A stretch of DNA of 15,312 nucleotides from DASZGI01 sp035938995 (GTDB lineage Bacteria > Actinomycetota > Actinomycetes > Streptomycetales > Catenulisporaceae): contig NZ_DASZGI010000042.1 in assembly GCF_035938995.1 (NCBI RefSeq), positions 1 to 15,312 on the forward strand, given 5' to 3'. Positions 6,902-13,710 of the stretch are shown piece after piece. The notes under the pieces are model-generated. The model saw nothing but the letters and a program-made list of their open reading frames with translations. It had not been told where the DNA came from and ran no database searches. Numbering within the stretch: position 1 is the first letter of the stretch; each line of letters begins with the position of its first letter. A program made the translations under genes and the position numbers.

Positions 6902-7367
6902 GTGTATCTGACACAACGCGGTGACCAGGGACCTTACCCCTGGAAGCCGCGCTGGCCAGGCAAATCACTATTGGACCTTGTTGATCGTTGTTGGCTGCTT
7001 TCGGTTCTCCGACGCAGCAGAGACGCAACAGGATTCTCATCGCTGCTTACTGCTTCACTCGGTCCGCCTGGTGATCTCCTCGGCCTTCCGACGCACTCAA
7101 GTTCTCCGTTCGGATAGCTGGTGGTCAGCACTCACCAACGGTGGTGTTCCATCCGGGACGGCCACGCCACATGATCACTCACCGTGACTGACGACGGGCC
7201 GCCGTTGCGGTGCACCAAAATAAGTCGGGTGATGCGAGGCGGTGGGATTCCAGCGGATGGACACCGGTCCCGTGCCCCCTTGCGGGATCTGGGCGCGCTC
7301 AGGGACGAAGGGGCAGTTGCATCGTCGAGTACCTTCAATACCAAATAGAACATCAATATAGTAATTT
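6902..7367. other. Gene-poor left end of the element
   Basis: No credible gene is visible in these 466 bases. The sequence is A+T-richer than the flanks. It contains a hairpin with 6-bp arms, CCAGGG (6925-6930) and CCCTGG (6938-6943), only 24 bp from the att core, and a promoter-like pair at 7334-7362. An eroded integrase could have stood here, but no recombinase motif survives in any frame that I can read. Confidence 0.45.
7334..7362 (+). promoter_or_regulatory. Candidate promoter ahead of the ATPase pseudogene
   Basis: TTCAAT (7334-7339) and TATAGT (7357-7362) are separated by exactly 17 bp inside the most A+T-rich stretch of the element. An ATG follows at 7368, close enough for leaderless translation. 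The -10 is good and the -35 weak. Confidence 0.35.
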
Positions 7368-8836
7368 ATGGCGCGCGGATCTATGCGCTGGCAGCCTGGG
7401 CTCGGTGGAGGAACGGCTGCCCACCCGCGCACGGCCGACGCTCCGAGAGGCGCACACCATCTCCGATCGTCTGCAGGACTGGTTGGATATCCCGCGCGAA
7501 CGCATCGTCGCCAACAGGCGTGCCCGCAACGCCGAAACCGTGGCGATCACATTTCGATCAGATCCGCGAAGCCCAACGCAGCGCACGCACCGACTTCTCG
7601 GAAACCGTCGCTGCGCTGGACACTCTGCACCGTGACGTGAGCGTCAGCACACAGGTGGACGAAGCGGTAAGCAGGGAAATCTCACGCGCCGTGGACGAAC
7701 AGCGTGATCTCGTCACGCACACCCAGCACCTCAATGCCACTGTCCGATCGCGGCGTAGCATCGTCGCCCAACTGGAACTCGACTTGGCCCGCCACATCGA
7801 GGCTCATAGCGCCCAGCTCACCCTGCAGACTTTCGAGTTCGTCTCATGCCCGAGATGCGCTCAAGACTTGCGGGACCGTGACATCCCGCCGGGACACTGC
7901 ACCCTGTGCCTGCAGCCCGATCCACCCGCCACAGCCGAGCAGGCCGAAGCGGAAACAGCACGGCTGCAAAAGAGGCTCGACGACTACCGCGCCTTACTCG
8001 ACCAGGACGAGACCACACTACCCAGCAGATCTCGCTCACCCAACTCGCCCAGACGCACCTGGAGCGTCTCCAACGGCAACTCGACGAGATGACACGCCGG
8101 AGCGTCGCCCCACACCTGGCCAAGGCCGAACAACTCACCGAACGCCGCGCCCAGCTCACAGCACGGCTCGAACGGCTCGGCGAGGCCCGCGAGCTGTGGC
8201 AGAACCTTGAACAGCTGCGCACCAACCTGAGCAGGACCGAAACGGCCCGCAAAGAGTGCAGACAGCAAATCAAGCGAATCAGGCAAGAACTCGCGCACGC
8301 GAACGACCGCGTGGACGCCGCAAGCGTAGCCTTCCGCCGCGAGATCCAGATCATCGGCATTCCGGTGTGCCGCAGGCGGAGATCCGCCAAGCGGACTACC
8401 TACCCTACAGCAACGGCGTCAAGTTCGATCAAATCCAAGCCTCGGGCGGAGGAATTCTCACCGCCCTGCACATCGCCTACAGCCTCAGCCTCATCGACGT
8501 CAGCCTTGACGACGCGAATGTCCTGCTTCCCGCCTTCCTGATCATCGACTCACCCCGCAAAGCCATCGGCCAGACCTACGACGATGCCGCTCTCAGCCTG
8601 CGCATCTACAAACGCCTGATCAGCCTGGCCGGCTCAGGCCGCATCCAACTGATCGTCGCCGACAACGATCTTCCGCAGGATGCCCGCACCGAACTGGAAG
8701 CGAGCGCCTACACTATCGAAGACCTCGATTACGGACTTGAAGCCATGGTGCCCGGGGTAAGCCACCAGGATTCAGCAACACCCTGGAGACCGTGGAATCC
8801 CTCGAGACTGAAAACACCAACGAGAACCTGCTCTGA
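7368..8836 (+). pseudogene. Frameshifted SMC/Rad50-like coiled-coil ATPase with zinc-ribbon
   Basis: One protein can be followed through changing frames. LREAHTISDRLQDWLDIPRE lies in frame 1, to about 7550. FDQIREAQRSARTDFSETV, a coiled coil and CPRCAQDLRDRDIPPGHC with TLC (about 7849-7915) lie in frame 2, to about 8015. LTQLAQTHLERLQRQLDEM and more coiled coil lie in frame 1, to about 8365. ADYLPYSNGVKF, an ABC-signature-like ASGGGILTALHIAYS and a Walker-B-like AFLIIDSPRK lie in frame 3, to about 8755. FSNTLETVESLETENTNENL lies in frame 2, with stop at 8834-8836. Four frame changes, plus absence of a Walker A segment at the 5' end, mark it as dead. SMC-type ATPases with such Cys4 hooks occur in DNA-repair and anti-plasmid/phage systems; the exact family is unknown. 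The 5' limit is uncertain. Confidence 0.7.
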
Positions 8837-8899
8837 CCAGCCAGGGCCTGGTCGCCAGGATCGCACTGATCCGAGTGATACAGATTCGTGAGATGACTT

Positions 8900-9223
8900 C
8901 TAAGGGGCCAGCCCGAGATAGCGGGTGATGGCGTGCTCGACTTCGGCCATCTCGTCACGCTCCAGATACGCCACCGGATCACCCTCGATATAGCGGGTGT
9001 CGATCGACCGGACCTGGTCCACCAAGAACCGGGTCGGAACACCCATGAGCTCCAGCGTCGGCCGGAACACCGCCTCTTGAGCGCTGCGCGAAGTCGGCAC
9101 GACGGTTGCTACGCTCCACGCCATGGAACTCGGGCTGACCACCAGGCCGTAACGTCTGCCGCGCTGCTCGTGCCCGCGCTTCTCGTCGCCGAGGTTAACC
9201 TTGTAGACCGCCCCGCGGATCAC
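8900..9223 (-). CDS. MazF/PemK-family toxin (endoribonuclease)
   Basis: This 107-residue protein starts at GTG 9223, overlapping the antitoxin stop by GTGA (9220-9223). It begins IRGAVYKVNLG, followed by GHEQRGRRYGLVVSP, then VATVVPTSRSAQ and FLVDQVRSIDTRYI near residue 90. This is the usual order in MazF/PemK toxins: SH3-like barrel, conserved Arg after the G-x-EQRG turn, and VVPTS and DQ-R-x-D strands. MazF enzymes cleave single-stranded RNA at short motifs and arrest growth when the antitoxin is lost. Length is typical and no disruption is visible, so it is probably functional. It may stabilise the surrounding element. Confidence 0.88.
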   Translation of the reverse strand: MIRGAVYKVNLGDEKRGHEQRGRRYGLVVSPSSMAWSVATVVPTSRSAQEAVFRPTLELMGVPTRFLVDQVRSIDTRYIEGDPVAYLERDEMAEVEHAITRYLGLAP

Positions 9224-9423
9224 CAGGCGTCCTCTTCACCGGACAGATCCTCATCCGCCAGACGCTCGGCATCCGCCCGCGCCTGCCGCAACCAGTCCTC
9301 ACGCTCCAGCAACCGCAGAGCACGCCGGATCACATCGGTCACGCCCTCATCCGGGCGCTTGGCCGACTCGATGATCCGCCGATCCTCTTCCGTGGGCCGG
9401 AACGCCACCTGCGAAGTTCCCAT
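9220..9423 (-). CDS. Ribbon-helix-helix antitoxin (MazE-like)
   Basis: This 67-residue protein lies immediately upstream of and translationally coupled to the MazF-like toxin. It starts at ATG 9423 (MGTSQVAF). Residues 4-10 can form the DNA-contacting ribbon, followed by two helices (TEEDRRIIESA and VTDVIRRALRLLE) as in CopG/RHH antitoxins. The C-terminal half is helical and ends in an acidic stretch (DEDLSGEEDAW), the kind of tail that occupies the RNA-binding face of MazF. No Shine-Dalgarno sequence precedes the ATG, consistent with a leaderless transcript from the promoter at 9431-9459. The complex should repress its own promoter, as is usual for such pairs. Confidence 0.85.
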   Translation of the reverse strand: MGTSQVAFRPTEEDRRIIESAKRPDEGVTDVIRRALRLLEREDWLRQARADAERLADEDLSGEEDAW

Positions 9424-9430
9424 GGCTCAT

Positions 9431-9459
9431 ACGATACCCATCCGTCAAACAGATGTCTA
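9431..9459 (-). promoter_or_regulatory. Candidate promoter of the toxin-antitoxin pair
   Basis: On the minus strand, TAGACA (9459-9454) and TATCGT (9436-9431) are separated by 17 bp. The -10 ends eight bases before the antitoxin ATG, so transcription would begin at or next to the start codon (leaderless). GTCT (9455-9458) and AGAC (9469-9472) form a small inverted repeat over the -35 that could be the autoregulatory operator. Confidence 0.45.
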
Positions 9460-9479
9460 GCAAATGTCAGACGCTACTC

Positions 9480-10312
9480 ACGGCCTGATGACGAACGGCG
9501 CCGAGCGACTCATGGCGACATCCGGACGTGTCACACCATGCGGCGGGACGAGGCTTCGACCCCGACCACCGTCGCTTCGCGAACGGCGATCGATACGGCA
9601 TGAACCAAGGCCACTCCTCCGACTCGGACCGCCCCTAGCTTGGTTCGGTCAGCGGTCCCAGGCGCTAAGAAGGCTCGTCCCGTCGGCGGTCGACGGAGTT
9701 GCATCGGTTCAGTCTTGAGGCAGTGGACAAACCGGGATGACTGTCCAGTGCCTGGCAGCCCGTTCTCCGCAACCATAGGCTGACCGCCCCAACGTTGTCG
9801 GTGTCTTCCTCAGCTGTGAGTCTTGTGCGTGCACTCGCTTCAGCACAGCCGGCACACCCGGTGGACCCGGGTTCTTCGGCAGGACGGTCCGAGAACGCGC
9901 CCACGTCCGAGACGGCGATTCCGGGACGACAGGCCCCTGGCCGGGATCATTGCTGGCTCGAGCACAGAGGGCCTGTGTAAGGCACAGTTGTCGCGGAGAT
10001 CGCAAGAACGGCGGGACAGACAGCAACACCTCCGCGAGAAGCTTCTTCGAGTGTGTGATGACCATCGCCCGAGAGGCACCTCCAAGATCTAGGCAGATAC
10101 CGTTGAACTTCGCGTTGCGGCGCCGCATCAGCAAGTAAAGCGTCAGTACGGAGCGCGTGGATCGATGCTCGCCGATCACCATCGTTTCGCTGTTGTGTGA
10201 GACAACGGAAGGCAGCCAGCCACGACGAGAAACAACGAGCAACCTCGACGCAACAGGCGCGAAGTCAGCCATGGAAGATCTTGTCAGGCTACTGACCCCC
10301 GCACGCCCTTTA
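9480..10312. other. Gene-free right part of the element
   Basis: About 830 bp hold no gene I can support. Several frames stay open, including a 187-codon minus-strand frame (9709-10272). None shows domain motifs, strongly G/C-biased third positions like the neighbours, or a ribosome site. A short hairpin GTTGT-gtgag-ACAAC occurs near 10190-10205. The area is probably decayed element DNA. Confidence 0.45.
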
Positions 10313-11485
10313 TCAGCCCCTGAGCAGCTGACGCGCCATCACGACGCGCTGGACCTGGTTGGTGCCCTCGTAGATCTGGGTGATCTTGGCGTCGCGCATC
10401 ATCCGCTCGACCGGGTAGTCCTGCGTGTAGCCGTAGCCGCCGAGGAGCTGGACCGCGTCGGTGGTGATCTCCATCGCGGCGTCGGAGGCGAAGCACTTGG
10501 CCGCGGCGCCGAAGAAGGTCAGGTCCGGGTCGTTGCGCTCCGACTTCGCCGCGGCCGCGTAGGTCATCTGGCGCGCCGCGGTGAGCTTCATCGCCATGTC
10601 GGCGAGCATGAACTGCACGCCCTGCAGCTCGCCGATCGCCTTGCCGAACTGCTTGCGCTGCTTGACGTACTCGGTCGCGTAGTCCAGCGCGCCCTGCGCC
10701 ACGCCGACCGCCTGCGCGGCGATGGTGACGCGGGTGTGGTCCAGCGTGCGCATGGCGGTCTTGAAGCCGGTCCCGGGCTCGCCGATGATCCGGTCGCCGG
10801 GGATCCACACGTTGTCGAAGTAGAGCTCCCGGGTGGGCGAGCCCTTGATCCCGAGCTTCTTCTCCTTGGCGCCGAAGGTGAAGCCCTCGTCGCTCATCTC
10901 CACCACGAAGGCCGAGATGCCCTTGGTGCCGATGCCCGGCTCGGTCACCGCCATGACGGTGTAGTACTCGGAGACGCCGGCGTTGGTGATCCACCGCTTG
11001 ACGCCGTTGAGCCGCCAGCCGTCGCCGTCGGGCACCGCGCGCGTGGTCATGCCGCCCGCGTCGGACCCCGCCTCCGGCTCGGACAGGGCGTAGGAGAACA
11101 TCGCCCGCCCCTCGGCCACCGGGCGCAGATACTTCTGCTTCAGCTCCTCCGAAGCGGACAGGATGACCGGCATCGTGCCCAGCTTGTTCACCGCGGGAAT
11201 CAGCGACGACGACATGCAGGCGCGCGCCACCTCCTCGATGACGATGCAGGTGGCCAGCGCGTCCGCCCCGGCGCCGCCGTACTGCTCCGGGATGTGGATG
11301 GCGTGCATGTCCGCGGCGTGGAGGGCGTCGTGCGCCTCTTGCGGATAGCGCGACTCGGCGTCGACCGCCGCCGCGTACGGCGCGATCTTCGTCTCGACGA
11401 GGGAACGCACCGACTCGCGAAGCAGCTCGTGCTCCTCGCGGACGGTGTAGAGGTCGAAGTCCTGGTCCTGGGTCACGCATGACAT
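10313..11485 (-). CDS. Acyl-CoA dehydrogenase
   Basis: This complete 390-residue FAD-dependent dehydrogenase catalyses alpha-beta desaturation of acyl-CoA, passing electrons to ETF. Signature 1, YALSEPEAGSDAGG, lies in the middle region (about 135-148). Signature 2, QLLGGYGYTQDYPVERMMRD, precedes AKITQIYEGTNQ near the C-terminus, whose Glu is the expected catalytic base. N-terminal helices (EEHELLRESVRSLVE) and length fit the family. ATG 11485 is used; an in-frame GTG three codons in is possible. In actinobacteria this gene type often lies near purK/purE, as here. The last 23 codons or so were probably supplied by the element at 6902-10352: up to the 30-bp core they differ only synonymously from the displaced fragment at 6832. 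The acyl chain-length preference cannot be told. Confidence 0.93.
   Translation of the reverse strand: MSCVTQDQDFDLYTVREEHELLRESVRSLVETKIAPYAAAVDAESRYPQEAHDALHAADMHAIHIPEQYGGAGADALATCIVIEEVARACMSSSLIPAVNKLGTMPVILSASEELKQKYLRPVAEGRAMFSYALSEPEAGSDAGGMTTRAVPDGDGWRLNGVKRWITNAGVSEYYTVMAVTEPGIGTKGISAFVVEMSDEGFTFGAKEKKLGIKGSPTRELYFDNVWIPGDRIIGEPGTGFKTAMRTLDHTRVTIAAQAVGVAQGALDYATEYVKQRKQFGKAIGELQGVQFMLADMAMKLTAARQMTYAAAAKSERNDPDLTFFGAAAKCFASDAAMEITTDAVQLLGGYGYTQDYPVERMMRDAKITQIYEGTNQVQRVVMARQLLRG
10353..10382. repeat. Putative attachment-site core, right copy (inside acyl-CoA dehydrogenase)
   Basis: This is an identical direct copy of 6872-6901, covering the codons for T-Q-I-Y-E-G-T-N-Q-V. To its right is the original chromosomal gene. 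To its left, 10313-10352 would be element-derived coding sequence that restores the protein C-terminus. Confidence 0.65.
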
Positions 11486-11487
11486 TG

Positions 11488-11501
11488 TTACCCACTGGTA
11501 A
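11488..11501. promoter_or_regulatory. Inverted repeat TTACC-N4-GGTAA next to the acyl-CoA dehydrogenase start
   Basis: A perfect palindrome with 5-bp arms and 4-bp centre sits two bases upstream of the dehydrogenase ATG, in the divergent promoter region. Compact TTAC/GTAA palindromes are typical of TetR-type repressors of fatty-acid genes. No regulator is in the window, so the binder is unknown. Confidence 0.4.
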
Positions 11502-11538
11502 GAAGCACGCTAGAGGTGGGCTAACGTCCAGGTTGAGC

Positions 11539-11555
11539 CGAACGGCTATCGTTCG
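11539..11555. promoter_or_regulatory. Inverted repeat CGAACG-N5-CGTTCG upstream of the UDP-sugar dehydrogenase
   Basis: Perfect 6-bp arms with a 5-base spacer end 29 bp before GTG 11585, in the short divergent intergenic region. This is a candidate operator, though a chance palindrome is possible at this GC content. Confidence 0.35.
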
Positions 11556-11584
11556 CGGTGGACCCGCGACGAAAGGCTTTCGAC

Positions 11585-12943
11585 GTGAGAAGAGTCACCG
11601 TCCTCGGCACCGGCTACCTCGGCGCCACCCACGCGGCGTGCATGGCCGAGCTCGGCTACGAGGTCCTGGGCATGGATGTCGACGCGGGCAAGATCGCCGC
11701 CCTGTCCGCCGGAACAGTTCCCTTCTACGAACCGGGACTCGACGAGCTTCTAGCGAAGCACGTGTCCTCGGGTCGGCTGCGGTTCACCTCCTCCTACGCC
11801 GACGTGGCCGCGTTCGGCGGGGACGAGCGCGGCGCGACGGTCCACTTCATCTGCGTGAACACGCCGCAAAAGAAGGGCGAGTACGCCGCCGACCTGCGCT
11901 TCGTCGAGTCGGTGGCGGACGGCCTCGCCCCGCACCTGGACGTCCCTACGCTGATCGTCGGCAAGTCCACCATCCCGGCCGGCACCGCGGTGCGGCTGAG
12001 CGAGCGGTTCGCCGAGCAGGCGCCGGCAGGCGACGGGGTCGAGGTGGCGTGGAACCCCGAGTTCCTACGCGAGGGCCACGCGGTCAAGGACACGCTGCAT
12101 CCGGACCGACTGGTCTTCGGGGTCGCCTCGGCCCGCGCGGAGGAGGCGTTGCGCGCGATCTACGCCCCTCTGCTGGAGGAGGGCGTGCCGCTGGTGGTGA
12201 CCGACCTCGCGACGGCGGAGCTGGTGAAGAACGCGGCGAACGCCTTCCTGTCGACCAAGATCTCGTTCATCAACGCGATGGCTGAGGTGTGCGAGGCAGC
12301 CGGCGGCGACGTGATGCGGCTGGCCGAGGCGCTGTCGTACGACGCCCGGATCGGCGGCCGGTTCCTGGTACCAGGCCTCGGCTTCGGCGGCGGCTGCCTG
12401 CCGAAGGACATCCGCGCGTTCATGGCCCGGGCCGGCGAGCTGGGCGCGGACCAGGCGCTGACATTCCTCAAGGAGGTCGACGAGATCAACATGCGGCGGC
12501 GCACCCGGATGGTGGATCTGGCGCGGGAGCAGTGCGACGGGTCGTTCCTGGGCAAGCGCATCGCGGTGTGGGGCGCGGCGTTCAAGCCGGACTCGGATGA
12601 CGTGCGCGACTCCCCGGCGCTCAACGTCGCGGCCTCGATCCTGCTCCAGGGCGGCCAGGTGACGGCGTACGACCCGAAGGCGAACGACAACGCCGCAAAG
12701 CTGTTCCCGACGCTGACCTACGCGGACTCGGCGATGGAGGCGGCGGCGGGCGCACACGTGATCTTGCACCTGACCGAGTGGGCCGAATTCCGCGAGCTCG
12801 ACCCGCAGACGGTCGGCGCGGAGGTGACGCAGCGTCGGATCGTGGACGGCCGCAACGCGCTCGACGCGGACAAGTGGCACCAGGCCGGCTGGACGTACCG
12901 CGCACTCGGCCGCCCGATCTTCGGACTGCCGGAAAAGTCGTAG
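11585..12943 (+). CDS. UDP-glucose/GDP-mannose dehydrogenase family protein (probable UDP-glucose 6-dehydrogenase)
   Basis: This 452-residue enzyme likely oxidises UDP-glucose to UDP-glucuronate with two NAD+, feeding cell-surface polysaccharide synthesis. The N-terminal Rossmann fold shows GTGYLG (8-13) and the NAD-ribose Asp in GMDVD (D31). NPEFLREGHAVKD and ELVKNAANAFLSTK (K215) belong to the central domain. GFGGGCLPKD holds the catalytic Cys (C271). The C-terminal UDP-binding domain includes WGAAFKPDSDDVRDSPA. GTG 11585 is chosen because GAAAGG (11571-11576) lies eight bases upstream and the protein then begins directly with the first beta strand. The frame is open back to 11558 without a better ribosome site. 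It is divergent from the acyl-CoA dehydrogenase and convergent with purE. GDP-mannose as substrate is less likely but not excluded. Confidence 0.9.
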   Translation: MRRVTVLGTGYLGATHAACMAELGYEVLGMDVDAGKIAALSAGTVPFYEPGLDELLAKHVSSGRLRFTSSYADVAAFGGDERGATVHFICVNTPQKKGEYAADLRFVESVADGLAPHLDVPTLIVGKSTIPAGTAVRLSERFAEQAPAGDGVEVAWNPEFLREGHAVKDTLHPDRLVFGVASARAEEALRAIYAPLLEEGVPLVVTDLATAELVKNAANAFLSTKISFINAMAEVCEAAGGDVMRLAEALSYDARIGGRFLVPGLGFGGGCLPKDIRAFMARAGELGADQALTFLKEVDEINMRRRTRMVDLAREQCDGSFLGKRIAVWGAAFKPDSDDVRDSPALNVAASILLQGGQVTAYDPKANDNAAKLFPTLTYADSAMEAAAGAHVILHLTEWAEFRELDPQTVGAEVTQRRIVDGRNALDADKWHQAGWTYRALGRPIFGLPEKS

Positions 12944-12963
12944 CACTGCGGGGCGATCTATGA

Positions 12964-13035
12964 CGACCGGTCGTTTTGAACCGTTTGGGCGGCGGGCCGT
13001 TTTGAACGGTGACGATGACCGGTCGTTTTTTAAGC
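12964..13035. repeat. Three-copy 26-bp-period repeat between convergent genes
   Basis: GGTCGTTTTGAACCG (12969-12983), GGCCGTTTTGAACGG (12995-13009) and GGTCGTTTTTTAAGC (13021-13035) are spaced exactly 26 bp apart. CGACCGGTCG (12964-12973) is a perfect palindrome, and CCGTT-TTG-AACGG (12997-13009) is a hairpin. The array lies in the 161-bp gap between the convergent UDP-sugar dehydrogenase and purE. The hairpin and T-run could help terminate transcription, but the regular spacing suggests protein binding. Confidence 0.55.
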
Positions 13036-13104
13036 TCTGTAACGAGTCGCGCTCGTTGGTCGGCGCTCACAGGCGGGCAGAGATGTGGCGCGGTGGACTA
13101 CGGA

Positions 13105-13710
13105 CTACTCCTTCTCCGCGGCGGCCGACCCTGCGAGCCGCATCCGCAGTACTGCGCCCTTCGCGCGGGCCTGCGCCTCGAGGTCGTCCTGGAAGGCGCG
13201 CATCGCGGCGAGGATCGCCGGGTCGTGCGCGGCGAGAATCCGGGCGGCCAGCAGACCTGCGTTCCGCGCGCCGCCGATGGAGACCGTCGCGACCGGCACC
13301 CCGGCGGGCATCTGGACGATCGACAGCAGCGAGTCCATACCGTCGAGGTGCTTAAGCGGCACCGGGACGCCAATGACCGGCAGCGGGGTGACTGCGGCCA
13401 GCATCCCCGGCAGGTGCGCAGCGCCGCCCGCCCCGGCGATGATCGCCTTCAGGCCACGCGAGGCCGCCCGCGTACCGTACTCGATCATCGTCTGAGGCAT
13501 TCGGTGCGCGGAGACGACATCCACCTCGAACGGGATCTCGAACTCGGCCAGAGCCTCGCCCGCGGCGCGCATCACCGGCCAGTCCGAGTCAGAGCCCATG
13601 ACGATCCCGACCAGCGGCCGCTCAGCACCGGCTGACGCTGCGTTGTCCGACGCTGCGTCAGTCGGCGCAGCACTGCCGGATTCGGGGCCGTCGGCGGCGA
13701 AGCCCGTCAT
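13105..13710 (-). CDS. purE: 5-(carboxyamino)imidazole ribonucleotide mutase, PurE
   Basis: This 201-residue class I PurE isomerises N5-CAIR to CAIR in de novo purine synthesis. ATG 13710 overlaps the purK stop by ATGA (13707-13710), giving translational coupling. Residues 1-30 form an Ala/Ser-rich extension that is longer than in most PurE proteins and looks disordered. The enzyme core starts at PLVGIVMGSDSDWPVM (32-47). The active-site elements GSDSDW (39-44), SAHR (67-70) and AGGAAHLPG (about 94-102) are intact, as is GARNAGLLA near the C-terminus. It takes its substrate from the adjacent PurK. Confidence 0.96.
   Translation of the reverse strand: MTGFAADGPESGSAAPTDAASDNAASAGAERPLVGIVMGSDSDWPVMRAAGEALAEFEIPFEVDVVSAHRMPQTMIEYGTRAASRGLKAIIAGAGGAAHLPGMLAAVTPLPVIGVPVPLKHLDGMDSLLSIVQMPAGVPVATVSIGGARNAGLLAARILAAHDPAILAAMRAFQDDLEAQARAKGAVLRMRLAGSAAAEKE

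Larger units (their letters stand above)
6902..10352. mobile_element. Remnant of an integrative element in the 3' end of the acyl-CoA dehydrogenase gene
   Basis: The segment between the two 30-bp repeats has features of acquired DNA. It is richer in A and T than the flanks (for example 6960-7120 and 7320-7370). It holds a frameshifted ATPase pseudogene and a toxin-antitoxin pair, and long parts are without genes. The right repeat sits inside the intact dehydrogenase and the left one in its displaced 3' fragment, as expected after site-specific insertion. I find no integrase, excisionase or transposase, so the element is either heavily decayed or was mobilised in trans. A segmental duplication followed by divergence is the alternative. 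Confidence 0.55.

Noticed and set aside
6902..7367. Integrase or excisionase gene next to the left att core
   Set aside because: No tyrosine or serine recombinase motif could be read in any frame.
7368..8836. Three or more separate small genes instead of one pseudogene
   Set aside because: Motifs of a single SMC-like protein continue in order across frame changes, and the pieces lack their own ribosome sites.
9709..10272. 187-codon minus-strand open frame in the element
   Set aside because: No domain motif, no ribosome site, and third codon positions lack the G/C bias of real neighbours; treated as chance or decayed sequence.
10157..11482. Long plus-strand frame across the acyl-CoA dehydrogenase
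   Set aside because: It is antisense to a gene with clear catalytic signatures and is His/Arg/Val-rich, as mirror frames of high-GC genes are.
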